DNA of 41,903 nt, from NCBI GenBank assembly GCA_045593725.1, contig JAZNXE010000017.1, forward strand, positions 1-41,903, in the 5' to 3' direction. How positions within the stretch are numbered: position 1 is the first letter of the stretch; each line of letters opens with the position of its first letter. This document shows positions 5,593 through 13,537 of this stretch, piece by piece. Source of the stretch: HGM12713 sp045593725. Its GTDB lineage: Bacteria; Bacillota; Clostridia; Oscillospirales; CAG-272. The notes beneath the pieces are model-generated. The model was not told where the DNA came from and ran no database searches. It was given only the letters and a program-made list of their open reading frames with translations. Both the position numbers and the translations under genes were made by a program.

Positions 5593-6283
5593 AACTCAAT
5601 ACCTCAAATTTGTATCCAACTCCCCATACGGTCTTCAAGGACCATCTGTCCGATACGCCGTCAAGCTTTTCACGCAGACGCTTTACGTGTACGTCAACAG
5701 TTCTGGAGTCACCCAGATAGTCAAAGCCCCAAACCTTGTCAAGGAGCTGGTCACGGGTGAATACTCTGTTTGAATTGGAGGCAAGGAAGTAGAGAAGCTC
5801 CAGCTCCTTAGGCGGAACGTCAACAGGCTTTCCGCAGAGCTTAAGCTCATACTTCTGATGGCTTATCTCGATATTCTCAAACTTTATAACGTCCTCGTCG
5901 TTCTGCACGGTGTGCGCCTGATAACGGCGAAGCACAGCCTTGACGCGGGCGGAAAGCTCCTTCATATCGAAGGGCTTAACCAGAAAATCGTCAGCTCCCA
6001 GCTCAAGTCCCAGAACCTTGTCAAAGACCTCACCCTTAGCGGTTATCATTATGATCGGCTTGGGAGATATCTCTCTTATTTCGCGGCAAACCTGCCAACC
6101 GTCCTTTTTGGGTAGCATTATGTCAAGGAGAACTATATCGGGGTCGTAAATTTTAAAGAAGCTTATTCCCTCAGCTCCATCGGCTGCGGTCTTCACAGCG
6201 TATCCCTCGTTCTCAAAATAAAGCTTTAGCAGGTCGCATATGTTCGCGTCATCATCTACAATAAGTATCTTAGTATCCAGCAT
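5591..6283 (-). CDS. OmpR/PhoB-family response regulator
   Basis: 230 residues. Receiver domain with acidic pocket VDDD (9-12), phosphoacceptor Asp54 in VLLDIMLP, switch Thr in MITAKGE and Lys in FLVKPF. The C-terminal winged helix (about 130-228) ends RTVDVHVKRLREKL...WGVGYKF, typical of OmpR/PhoB DNA-binding domains. GGAGG precedes the ATG. A small palindrome CTGCG-CCG-CGCAG sits just upstream of it. The likely kinase is at 3354-4802 on the same strand; between them lies an opposite-strand cassette. Its own promoter is at 6323-6351. The regulon is unknown; the kinase and pseudoprotease are candidates. Confidence 0.95.
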   Translation of the reverse strand: MLDTKILIVDDDANICDLLKLYFENEGYAVKTAADGAEGISFFKIYDPDIVLLDIMLPKKDGWQVCREIREISPKPIIMITAKGEVFDKVLGLELGADDFLVKPFDMKELSARVKAVLRRYQAHTVQNDEDVIKFENIEISHQKYELKLCGKPVDVPPKELELLYFLASNSNRVFTRDQLLDKVWGFDYLGDSRTVDVHVKRLREKLDGVSDRWSLKTVWGVGYKFEVLS

Positions 6284-6322
6284 TTTAAACCTCCTGCGCC
6301 GCGCAGTAATATTCTACTGTTC

Positions 6323-6351
6323 ATTATATCATACTTTTTAAAAAATTGCAA
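6323..6351 (-). promoter_or_regulatory. Promoter of the response regulator
   Basis: Minus strand TTGCAA (6346-6351), 17-bp spacer, TATAAT (6323-6328) with extended TGA. The AT-rich region 6330-6470 between the two divergent promoters shows no gene. Confidence 0.8.
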
Positions 6352-6472
6352 ACAAATTTTAAATTTTTTAACACATTTCCTCTATTTTTTAGAAAACTAT
6401 GCCTTTTTTGTCACAAAAATGTCATAATTCTTAAAAATATTCTCATTTTCGGTTCAAATTAAGCCAAGCTCC

Positions 6473-6501
6473 TTGAAAAAAGCAATCGGTTGTGCTATAA
6501 T
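6473..6501 (+). promoter_or_regulatory. Promoter of ychF-trmB-truB
   Basis: TTGAAA (6473-6478), 17-bp spacer, TATAAT (6496-6501) with extended TGC. Confidence 0.82.
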
Positions 6502-6546
6502 ATCTCCGTATGAAATGATAACTTTTCAAATAAAGGACGGTAAAAA

Positions 6547-7641
6547 ATGAAACTTGGTATCGTAGGACTTCCCAACGTGGGAAAAAGTACGCTCTTTAAT
6601 GCCCTTACAAACGCGGGTGCTGAGTCGGCTAACTACCCTTTCTGCACCATAGAGCCAAACGTGGGCGTGGTGGCTGTTCCCGACAGCCGACTTGATTATC
6701 TGGCAGAAATGCACCATCCCGAAAAATATACTCCCGCCGTTATCGAATTCGTCGATATCGCGGGACTTGTCAAGGGCGCGTCCAAGGGCGAGGGGCTTGG
6801 CAACAAGTTCCTTTCTCACATACGAGAGGTGGATGCTATCCTCCACGTTATACGTTGCTTTGAGGACGAAAACATTATACACGTTGACGGCAACATAAAC
6901 TCTCTGCGCGACCTTGAAACCATAAATCTTGAGCTTATATTCTCGGATATTGAGATGGTAGAGCGCCGTATCGACCGCACCAAGAAGGCTATGAAGGGTG
7001 ATAAGACTCTTGCCTCTGAGCTTGCGGTATTCGAGCGTCTTCACGCCGCGCTTTCCGAGGGAAAATGCGCCCGTGAGGTAGAGCTTGACGAGAGCGGGCT
7101 GGCATATCTTCACGATACTCCCCTGCTTACTATGAAGCCCGTCATATACGTTGCCAACGTCAGCGAGGACGAGGCAGGTACAGAGCCCGTAGGAAACAGA
7201 AACTACGACGCGCTAAAGCTCCAGGCAGAGCGTGAGCATTCCCAGATAATTCCGATTTGCGCCCAGCTTGAGGCTGAAATAGCCGAGCTTGAGGGCGATG
7301 AAAAGGCTATGTTCCTTGCGGATATGGGCATTGCTGAAAGCGGTCTTGACCGTCTTATAAAGGCAAGCTACGCCCTGCTCGGACTTATAAGCTATCTTAC
7401 CGCCGGTCCTCAGGAGGTACGCGCTTGGACTATCGTCAAGGGAACGAAAGCCCCAGGGGCGGCGGGAAAGATACACAGCGACTTTGAGCGCGGCTTTATC
7501 CGCGCCGAGATAGTTTCCTTCGAGGACCTGAAAAAGCACGGCTCTATGACCGCCGTAAAGGAAGCGGGACTTTACCGAAGCGAAGGAAAGGATTACGTTA
7601 TGAAGGACGGAGATATAGTTCTCTTCCGCTTTAACGTATAA
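6547..7641 (+). CDS. ychF: Redox-regulated ATPase YchF
   Basis: Obg-family P-loop ATPase that binds ribosomes and prefers ATP over GTP. The P loop GLPNVGKST is at residues 7-15, switch region DIAGLVKGASKGEGLGNKF follows, and the family's altered specificity motif appears as NVSEDE. A C-terminal TGS domain ends in DIVLFRFNV. The full length of 364 residues matches the family. First gene of an operon with trmB (14 bp downstream) and truB, so all three serve translation or tRNA modification. AAGGACGG precedes the ATG. Confidence 0.97.
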   Translation: MKLGIVGLPNVGKSTLFNALTNAGAESANYPFCTIEPNVGVVAVPDSRLDYLAEMHHPEKYTPAVIEFVDIAGLVKGASKGEGLGNKFLSHIREVDAILHVIRCFEDENIIHVDGNINSLRDLETINLELIFSDIEMVERRIDRTKKAMKGDKTLASELAVFERLHAALSEGKCAREVELDESGLAYLHDTPLLTMKPVIYVANVSEDEAGTEPVGNRNYDALKLQAEREHSQIIPICAQLEAEIAELEGDEKAMFLADMGIAESGLDRLIKASYALLGLISYLTAGPQEVRAWTIVKGTKAPGAAGKIHSDFERGFIRAEIVSFEDLKKHGSMTAVKEAGLYRSEGKDYVMKDGDIVLFRFNV

Positions 7642-7655
7642 TTTGGAGCAGAATT

Positions 7656-8309
7656 ATGAGAATGAGAAAGAAAAAGCACGGCGCGGAGCGTATCGAGGCG
7701 TGCGGAGAGCTTCGTATTGCCGAGGCAGCGCAAATGAAGGACGGATTTGAGGGTATCTTTCCCTCCTCCGCCCCCGTACACATGGAAATAGGCTGCGGCA
7801 AGGGAAATTTCGCCTGCGGCATGGCAGAAAAATATCCCGATATAAATTTCGTTGCCGTTGAGCGTGTAGCCGACGTATGCTGTATCGCCCTTGAAAAGGC
7901 TAAGGCATCCTCGGACAAGCGTAAGAACGATAACCTGCGTTTTCTCATAGGCGACGCGAAAACGCTTGCCGAGAACGTAAAGCCCCATTCGCTTGACTGC
8001 ATATACCTCAATTTCAGCGACCCTTGGCCCAAAAAGGGTCACGCAAAGCGCAGACTTACCCACAGAGGCTTTCTTGAAATATACAAGGGGCTTCTCAAGG
8101 GGGGCGGAATTCTGAAGCTGAAAACCGATAACGTAGGTCTTTTTGATTTCAGTCTTGAGGAGTTTGAGGCAATGGGTATGGAAATACTATGGCAGACCCG
8201 TGACCTTCACAGAAGCGAGAAGGCGCAGGACAATATTATGACCGAGTACGAAAAGAACTTCTCCGAAAAGGGCTTTAACATCTGCTCGGCTTGGGTAAGG
8301 TTCAATTAA
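7656..8309 (+). CDS. trmB: tRNA (guanine-N7-)-methyltransferase TrmB
   Basis: Class I SAM methyltransferase that forms m7G46 in the variable loop of tRNAs. The SAM-binding motif MEIGCGKGNF lies near residue 46. The family signature FSDPWPKKGHAKRRL (normally DPWxKxRHxKRR) carries catalytic Asp and basic residues. 217 residues, normal length. The operon position between ychF and truB supports the assignment. Confidence 0.96.
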   Translation: MRMRKKKHGAERIEACGELRIAEAAQMKDGFEGIFPSSAPVHMEIGCGKGNFACGMAEKYPDINFVAVERVADVCCIALEKAKASSDKRKNDNLRFLIGDAKTLAENVKPHSLDCIYLNFSDPWPKKGHAKRRLTHRGFLEIYKGLLKGGGILKLKTDNVGLFDFSLEEFEAMGMEILWQTRDLHRSEKAQDNIMTEYEKNFSEKGFNICSAWVRFN

Positions 8310-8330
8310 AAACAGAAGGATGGTGCTTCC

Positions 8331-9236
8331 ATGGAGCCGTCGGGCGTACTTATAATCAATAAGCAAGGGGGTATGACCTCCCACGACGTTGTAAACAGAA
8401 TACGCAGACTCTACGGCACGCGCAGAGTGGGACACACGGGCACTCTCGACCCCTTAGCTACGGGGGTTCTCACCGTACTTGTGGGCAGAGCGGCAAAGGC
8501 TGCTGAGTACCTTGTGGCGGACAGCAAGGAGTATATTGCCACTCTCCGTCTTGGGCTTACCACCGACACCGAGGATATAACGGGAAATACCCTTAGCGTA
8601 TGCGAGGATATTCCCTCAATTGAACAGGTGAAGGCTGCCGTAAAAGGCTTTGAGGGTGATATAGAACAGATACCCCCTATGTACAGCGCCTTGAAGGTTG
8701 ACGGTCAGAAGCTTTGTGACCTTGCGCGTAAGGGTGTGAGCGTGGAGCGAAAGCCCCGACCCGTAACTATATTTTCCATTGAGGTTTCTCCCACCGACAC
8801 ACTGACAGACTATATTTTAAGGGTAAGCTGCTCGTCGGGAACGTACATCCGCACCCTTTGCGCCGACATAGGAACAAAGCTTGGATGCGGAGGAGCTATG
8901 GCAACCCTCTGCCGCTGGAGGGCAGGAGAATTTGCCATAGAAAACGCGCATACCTTAGCGGAGCTTGAGCAAATGGGAGAGGACGAGAGAATGTCCCTTC
9001 TTCGCCCCGTGGAAGGTCTGTTTGCTTCGCTCCCGAAGGTAAATCTGAGCGAATTTTTCGAGAAGCTTTCCCGAAGCGGCTGCGAGATATATCAGAAAAA
9101 GATACGCACAGACTTTGCCGCAGGGGAGCGGGTAAGGCTCTGCTCGGCTGAGGGAAATTTCTACGCTCTGGGCGAGGTTCGGGAGTACGAAAAGGGCTTG
9201 GCAATAAAATCCATAAAAATGTTTGATATCGAATAA
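8331..9236 (+). CDS. truB: tRNA pseudouridine(55) synthase TruB
   Basis: Makes pseudouridine 55 in the T loop of tRNAs. The catalytic motif GHTGTLDPLATGVL contains nucleophile Asp40. Downstream landmarks PPMYSALKVDGQKL and CSSGTYIRTLCADIG match the family, and the C-terminal ~60 residues form a PUA-like tail. Last gene of the ychF-trmB-truB operon, ended by the bidirectional hairpin at 9242-9275. Confidence 0.97.
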   Translation: MEPSGVLIINKQGGMTSHDVVNRIRRLYGTRRVGHTGTLDPLATGVLTVLVGRAAKAAEYLVADSKEYIATLRLGLTTDTEDITGNTLSVCEDIPSIEQVKAAVKGFEGDIEQIPPMYSALKVDGQKLCDLARKGVSVERKPRPVTIFSIEVSPTDTLTDYILRVSCSSGTYIRTLCADIGTKLGCGGAMATLCRWRAGEFAIENAHTLAELEQMGEDERMSLLRPVEGLFASLPKVNLSEFFEKLSRSGCEIYQKKIRTDFAAGERVRLCSAEGNFYALGEVREYEKGLAIKSIKMFDIE

Positions 9237-9241
9237 AATAG

Positions 9242-9275
9242 AAAAAAGACGCTTGAAAAACCAAGCGTCTTTTTT
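9242..9275. terminator. Bidirectional terminator between truB and secG
   Basis: AGACGCTTG (9247-9255) with CAAGCGTCT (9262-9270); six A before and six T after, so it serves both convergent genes. Confidence 0.9.
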
Positions 9276-9285
9276 GTTGTGATAA

Positions 9286-9534
9286 TTATGCGCCGTGCAT
9301 ATTGGTTATTACAACTACTGCGGCAACAGCGACTATTACGAAAATAATCGAGAGAATAGTGGTTATGGTGCTGAACACCTTATCCTTAGACTTACCCTTG
9401 CCCTTAGCGAAAAAGTTCTCTCCCGCGCCTGTGATAGTACCGGACAAGCTCTTGTCCTTTCCCGACTGCATAAGTACGCAGATAACTACTGCGACAGCCA
9501 AAACTATAAGGATTATACCAAATGCGATTTCCAT
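9286..9534 (-). CDS. secG: Preprotein translocase subunit SecG
   Basis: 82 residues with two membrane spans (about 3-21 and 55-76) and the conserved loop GKDKSLSGTITGAGENFFAK between them. Accessory SecYEG subunit for protein export. GGAGG precedes the ATG; the promoter is at 9602-9630. Monocistronic, as often in Firmicutes. Confidence 0.93.
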   Translation of the reverse strand: MEIAFGIILIVLAVAVVICVLMQSGKDKSLSGTITGAGENFFAKGKGKSKDKVFSTITTILSIIFVIVAVAAVVVITNMHGA

Positions 9535-9601
9535 TACTAAACCTCCAAAAAATCTTATTCAACGCCTTCCTCGGAAAGCAGAAAAAGTCATTAGCCTAAT
9601 T

Positions 9602-9630
9602 ATTGTATCACAAACTATTAAAAAAATCAA
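9602..9630 (-). promoter_or_regulatory. Promoter of secG
   Basis: Minus strand TTGATT (9625-9630), 17-bp spacer, TACAAT (9602-9607) with extended TGA. Confidence 0.75.
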
Positions 9631-9704
9631 TAGTATTTTCAATTTTTTTTGCTTTATTTGCACTTCTTTATATTTTAACTATATCTTCCGCATCTCGAAA
9701 GATT

Positions 9705-9730
9705 AAAAAAGCTGTCGCTTTCGCGACAGC
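9705..9730 (-). terminator. Terminator of the SH3 lipoprotein gene
   Basis: GCTGTCGC (9711-9718) with GCGACAGC (9723-9730), TTTC loop, six T on the minus strand. Confidence 0.85.
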
Positions 9731-9743
9731 TTCTTTGTTTTTA

Positions 9744-10499
9744 TCAACCTAATGCTCCACCGTTAGAGTTAGAGGAATTAGTCGATCCGAATCCGCTATC
9801 AAACGCGGAGATGATACAATATCCAGACAGTTTAGTAGCTGTGGTTTCGTATTTACCGTCTCCCTTAGCTTTCATAGCATCACACTCAATATAAGCCCAC
9901 TTTTTATCCTCAGACACCTTAAGAACCGTCACAACAGTATCTTTAGGAATTTGTCCAATTATGCTACTTGCATTAAATGTTTCCATATCAACAACGGACG
10001 GATTTGTGAGAGCAAGAGGATAAAGTCGGAGATTTGCGTTCTTCGCATCTCCGAGGTTGCTTACCTTTCTGGTAGTATTAGCCTCGACATCATTGAATGT
10101 AACAGCACTCTGACTTTCGGAGATAAGGTCATTAGCTATATATGCAGTAGTACCATTGTAAGTAACCTTGCTCCACTTTTTGTTTTTTTCTGTGCGGTCA
10201 AGTGCCGTTCCGAATTCAACAGTTGCTATTTCGTCAGAGGTAATCTTATCAGTTTCACGAAGCACAGCCTTGTAACAAACATAAATCTTACCTGCCGCAG
10301 GCTCGTATGTACCGGAAATCGTAGAATTTCCATTGTTGTCACTTCCATCCTCGCCCTCGTTGTTTCCGGGCTCATCACCGCCGTAGTTCCAAGGGTCTTC
10401 TGTGCTTTCTTCTGTTTCCTTTTTCTTATCTCCGCAGGAAACAAGAGCAACCGAGAGTATCATAAGCAATGCGAGTATGAGGGCAAGTGTTTTTTTCAT
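9744..10499 (-). CDS. Lipoprotein with two SH3-like domains
   Basis: The N-terminus is a signal peptide ending in a lipobox (LVSC, Cys22), so the mature protein should be a lipid-anchored surface protein. A low-complexity acidic linker rich in Glu, Gly and Asn (about 26-60) follows, then two bacterial SH3-like repeats (about 68-130 and 140-232). SH3b domains often bind peptidoglycan or peptides. A Ser/Asn/Gly-rich tail ends the protein. No enzyme domain is seen. Strong promoter and terminator, apparently monocistronic. Function not known. Confidence 0.82.
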   Translation of the reverse strand: MKKTLALILALLMILSVALVSCGDKKKETEESTEDPWNYGGDEPGNNEGEDGSDNNGNSTISGTYEPAAGKIYVCYKAVLRETDKITSDEIATVEFGTALDRTEKNKKWSKVTYNGTTAYIANDLISESQSAVTFNDVEANTTRKVSNLGDAKNANLRLYPLALTNPSVVDMETFNASSIIGQIPKDTVVTVLKVSEDKKWAYIECDAMKAKGDGKYETTATKLSGYCIISAFDSGFGSTNSSNSNGGALG

Positions 10500-10593
10500 T
10501 TTCGTTCTCCTTTATCTTCATCAATATACTGAGTAATCATACAGTCCAAATCCAATGGGGCGCCAAAATAAGGCACACCCATATACATATTTC

Positions 10594-10623
10594 ATTATAA
10601 CACGGCATATATATATATGTCAA
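10594..10623 (-). promoter_or_regulatory. Promoter of the SH3 lipoprotein gene
   Basis: Minus strand TTGACA (10618-10623), 18-bp spacer made largely of alternating TA, TATAAT (10594-10599) with extended TGT. Confidence 0.82.
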
Positions 10624-10669
10624 GTATGAAAATCAAAATTTCAAAAAAATTTTAATCAAAAAAATCGAC

Positions 10670-11443
10670 TTATTTCTTTTCCCTTGCTATAAGAGTCTTT
10701 ATGGCTTCCACAGCGGTGATTATAGCTCTTTTTGTGTCGTGCGCCTCTGCTGAGGCATCGTCAAGTCCCAAGAGAAATCTCTCCTGATTCCATACCGCAA
10801 GAAACACAGCTCCCGTTCTTATGCCAAGGCTCGCCCCAACCGTAAAGAGAGCCGCCGCTTCCATCTCGCTGGCGAGCACACCAAGGCGCTTCCACGCCTC
10901 CCACTTAGCCAGAAGCTCACCCTCCGTGGGCATCCGCGAGGGAGAATGCTGACCGTAAAAGGAATCCTTGCTCTGCACTACACCGCAATGGTAGGAAAAG
11001 CCCTGTCTTTCGGCGGCATCAGCCAAAGCGAAGAGAGTGGCGGTATCGGGCACGGCGGGAAATATAGGGGGAGCGTATTCAAGGGAGGTTCCGTCCTGTC
11101 TTACCGCTCCGCTAGCTATTACCACATCCCCGCAGCACACCTTGGTGGATATACCGCCGCAAGTACCCACTCTTATCATAGTACGGGCGCCGCAGGCGTA
11201 AAGCTCCTCCACCGCAATAGCTGTGGAAGGACCTCCTATGCCCGTAGAGCATACGCTGACCAGTTTGCCCGAGAGGTATCCGTTCCATATATTGAATTCT
11301 CTGTTCATTCCCACGTGCACAGGGGAATCGAGAAAAGCTGCTATTTGTTCGCATCTCGCGGGGTCGCCGGGAAGTATGCAATATTCTCCTATCTCGCCCG
11401 CCGATACGCCTATGTGATACTGTTTTCCGTCGGTTTTAAGCAT
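10670..11443 (-). CDS. Nucleoside phosphorylase (uridine phosphorylase-like)
   Basis: PNP/UDP family I phosphorylase, which cleaves nucleosides with phosphate. Landmarks are ILPGDPARCEQIA, STGIGGPSTAIAVEEL, RVGTCGGI and the nucleoside-binding SEMEAAALF. The spacing best fits uridine phosphorylase, though purine specificity cannot be excluded. I chose the ATG at 11443 because GGAGG lies 8 nt upstream; a TTG four codons earlier lies inside that Shine-Dalgarno. 257 residues. Pyrimidine salvage is the likely role. Confidence 0.87.
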   Translation of the reverse strand: MLKTDGKQYHIGVSAGEIGEYCILPGDPARCEQIAAFLDSPVHVGMNREFNIWNGYLSGKLVSVCSTGIGGPSTAIAVEELYACGARTMIRVGTCGGISTKVCCGDVVIASGAVRQDGTSLEYAPPIFPAVPDTATLFALADAAERQGFSYHCGVVQSKDSFYGQHSPSRMPTEGELLAKWEAWKRLGVLASEMEAAALFTVGASLGIRTGAVFLAVWNQERFLLGLDDASAEAHDTKRAIITAVEAIKTLIAREKK

Positions 11444-11475
11444 AAACACCTCCAAAGCATCCTTTCACTAATTAT

Positions 11476-11503
11476 ATTTTACCATATTAATACCAAAAGT
11501 CAA
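11476..11503 (-). promoter_or_regulatory. Promoter of the nucleoside phosphorylase
   Basis: Minus strand TTGACT (11498-11503), 16-bp spacer, TAAAAT (11476-11481) with extended TGG. Confidence 0.65.
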
Positions 11504-11515
11504 GGTATATTTTTC

Positions 11516-11528
11516 TTCACAATGTGAA
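11516..11528. promoter_or_regulatory. Palindrome, possible operator
   Basis: Perfect 13-bp inverted repeat TTCACA-A-TGTGAA in the divergent region between the phosphorylase and spoVAD, 12 bp upstream of the phosphorylase -35. Regulator unknown. Confidence 0.4.
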
Positions 11529-11582
11529 CACTAAAAGAAACGTTTGGTATTATTTTTATTATTTCGGAGGAAGATACCGAAA

Positions 11583-12581
11583 ATGCAAAACAAATTACTC
11601 AAATTCAAAAACGCCTCCATAATTTCCTCTGCCTCGGTGGTTGGTAAATGGGAAAAGGACGGCCCCTTAGGAGAATACTTTGACCTTCACGACAACACCG
11701 ATAAATTCGGAAAAAACACGTGGGAGCTGGCAGAGAGCGAGATGCAGCGTCTTGCGTTCAACACCGCTATGGCAAAGCTGTCTGTTTCCGAGCAAGCCAT
11801 AGACGCCCTTTTTGCCGGTGACCTGCTCAATCAATGCGTAAGCTCGTCCTATGGGCTTCTTGATTTCGATATTCCCTATTTCGGTCTTTACGGGGCTTGC
11901 TCTACGGCGGCGGAAAGTCTGATGCTGGCTTCGGCTACCGTATCAGCGGGATACTTCAAAACGGCGGCAGCCGTTACCTCCTCACATTATTGCTCGGCTG
12001 AGCGTCAGTACCGCTCCCCCGTGGAATACGGCGCTCAGCGCTCTCCCACCGCCCAGTGGACGGTTACGGGGGCAGGTGCGTTTATGGTATCTGGAGAGGG
12101 CAAAATAAGGATAACCGAGGGCTTACCGGGAATAGTGGTGGAAAAGGGCATCTGTGATGCCTCCAATATGGGAGCGGCGATGGCGCCCGCCGCCGCGGAT
12201 ACCTTAAAAAGATATTTTCGCATATCGGGAAGCAGTCCCGCCGATTTCGACCTGATAGTTACGGGAGATTTGGGAATAGAGGGTGGTAGCATACTTTGTG
12301 AGCTTCTCCTTTCCGAGGGGATAGATATAAGAGAGCAATATAACGATTGCGGCGCGATGATATATGACGTAAAGCGGCAGGACAAGCATGCGGGAGGCTC
12401 TGGCTGCGGATGCTCGGCGGTAGTACTTGCCTCCTATATCTGCCCTAAGCTTGAGAGCGGTGAGCTTAAGAACGTGCTGTTTATGGGAACGGGAGCTATG
12501 ATGAGTCCCTCCAGCATTCAGCAGGGACAGGCTATACCCGCCATTGCCCATCTTATCCGTCTCTGTTCACAAAAAAACTAA
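11583..12581 (+). CDS. spoVAD: Stage V sporulation protein AD
   Basis: Thiolase-like (KAS fold) protein of the SpoVA complex, which moves Ca-dipicolinate into the forespore and out at germination; SpoVAD binds dipicolinate. Landmarks: YGACSTAAES near the thiolase Cys position, SSHYCSAERQYRSPVEYG, and a GSGCGCSAVV segment near the C-terminus. The ATG at 11583 has GGAGGAAG upstream; an upstream TTG in frame precedes that site and is rejected. 332 residues. Followed 10 bp later by spoVAE. No spoVAC precedes it; the upstream neighbour is divergent. Confidence 0.95.
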   Translation: MQNKLLKFKNASIISSASVVGKWEKDGPLGEYFDLHDNTDKFGKNTWELAESEMQRLAFNTAMAKLSVSEQAIDALFAGDLLNQCVSSSYGLLDFDIPYFGLYGACSTAAESLMLASATVSAGYFKTAAAVTSSHYCSAERQYRSPVEYGAQRSPTAQWTVTGAGAFMVSGEGKIRITEGLPGIVVEKGICDASNMGAAMAPAAADTLKRYFRISGSSPADFDLIVTGDLGIEGGSILCELLLSEGIDIREQYNDCGAMIYDVKRQDKHAGGSGCGCSAVVLASYICPKLESGELKNVLFMGTGAMMSPSSIQQGQAIPAIAHLIRLCSQKN

Positions 12582-12591
12582 AGGAGCTATT

Positions 12592-12954
12592 ATGGAATTT
12601 ACAGATTACGTACGTGCCTTTCTTGTAGGCGGCGCGTTCTGCGTCATAGCGCAAATATTGCTTGACAAAACAAATCTTACGCCCGCCCGCATACTTGTAG
12701 GCTACGTTGTGGCAGGTGTCATCCTCGGGGGCTTTGGCATATACGACTATATCATCGAGTTCGGTGGCGCGGGAGCTACCACTCCCCTTACGGGCTTCGG
12801 TCACGTTATAGCCGAGGGAGTAAAACGCGCTGTGGACGAAAAGGGACTTTTCGGAGCGCTTACGGGAGGTCTTTCGGCAGCCGCCGCGGGAACTGCCGCC
12901 GCCCTTATATTCAGCTTTTTCGCTTCTCTTATCTTCAGAAGCAAGGCTAAATAA
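12592..12954 (+). CDS. spoVAE: Stage V sporulation protein AE
   Basis: 120-residue integral membrane protein with about four spans, including FLVGGAFCVIAQILL and ILVGYVVAGVILGGFGIYDY and the conserved GAGATTPLTGFGHVIAEG segment. Member of the SpoVA dipicolinate channel complex with SpoVAD upstream. AAGGAG precedes the ATG at 12592; earlier in-frame non-ATG codons lie inside spoVAD. Sporulation-specific control by sigma G is expected from the family, but I cannot read a convincing sigma G promoter. Confidence 0.93.
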   Translation: MEFTDYVRAFLVGGAFCVIAQILLDKTNLTPARILVGYVVAGVILGGFGIYDYIIEFGGAGATTPLTGFGHVIAEGVKRAVDEKGLFGALTGGLSAAAAGTAAALIFSFFASLIFRSKAK

Positions 12955-12963
12955 AAATCTCTG

Positions 12964-12992
12964 TTTACAAACTCGAAAAACTGTGATATAAT
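12964..12992 (+). promoter_or_regulatory. Promoter of the DtxR-like regulator
   Basis: TTTACA (12964-12969), 17-bp spacer, TATAAT (12987-12992) with extended TGA, just after spoVAE, so the regulator has a vegetative promoter. Confidence 0.8.
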
Positions 12993-13023
12993 TATAAAAA
13001 AGTCTAAAAAAGGAGGTCCCATT

Positions 13024-13389
13024 ATGCCTATTCAGGAATCGGGAGAAATGTATCTTGAAACTATATACGTCCTCGCAAAAAGAAACGGAGCTCTTCGCTC
13101 CATAGATATATGCGAGGAGATGGGATACTCCAAGCCCAGCGTCAGCCGCGCTATCGGTATTTTGAAAAATAACAAATATATAGCGGTAGATAAAAAGGGC
13201 TTTATTTCCCTTACGGAGTCGGGCAAGGCTCTTGCCGAGAAGATATACGAGCGTCACACTATAATAACCGAGTTTCTTATATCTCTGGGGGTTGACCATA
13301 CTACGGCTTCCGAGGATGCCTGTAAGATGGAGCATATAATAAGCGACGCATCCTTTGATGCGATAAAAAAGCACTCTGCCGATAATTGA
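13024..13389 (+). CDS. DtxR/MntR-family metal-dependent repressor, DtxR-type ligands
   Basis: 121 residues: winged helix (about 5-63, recognition helix around SKPSVSRAIGIL) and a metal-binding dimerisation domain; no C-terminal SH3-like domain, as in MntR. Residues at the metal site match DtxR (M10, C102, E105, H106) rather than MntR (D8, E99, E102, H103): here Met9, Cys100, Glu103, His104. His78 fits the ancillary site. I therefore infer Fe(II) rather than Mn(II) sensing, although the short architecture is MntR-like. AGGAGG precedes the ATG. No metal transporter gene is adjacent. Confidence 0.88.
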   Translation: MPIQESGEMYLETIYVLAKRNGALRSIDICEEMGYSKPSVSRAIGILKNNKYIAVDKKGFISLTESGKALAEKIYERHTIITEFLISLGVDHTTASEDACKMEHIISDASFDAIKKHSADN

Positions 13390-13420
13390 AAAAAACAACA
13401 CAAAAATTTTCAACTTCCGC

Positions 13421-13449
13421 TTGACAGCGCCTATGTTGTATGATACAAT
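13421..13449 (+). promoter_or_regulatory. Promoter of the AraC regulator operon
   Basis: TTGACA (13421-13426), 17-bp spacer, TACAAT (13444-13449) with extended TGA. Confidence 0.85.
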
Positions 13450-13453
13450 TACT

Positions 13454-13482
13454 AATGGGATTTCCTTGTGAAATCCCATTTT
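13454..13482 (+). promoter_or_regulatory. Inverted repeat at the transcription start of the AraC gene
   Basis: Perfect 11-bp arms AATGGGATTTC (13454-13464) and GAAATCCCATT (13470-13480), 5-nt spacer, then four T. The predicted transcript starts near 13456, inside the first arm. It could be an operator overlapping +1, or a 5'-terminal RNA hairpin. Confidence 0.55.
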
Positions 13483-13537
13483 CTCGCGTTTTTTCAGGTG
13501 TTAAAAAATTCTATCAAAAAAGGAATACGTATATTCT

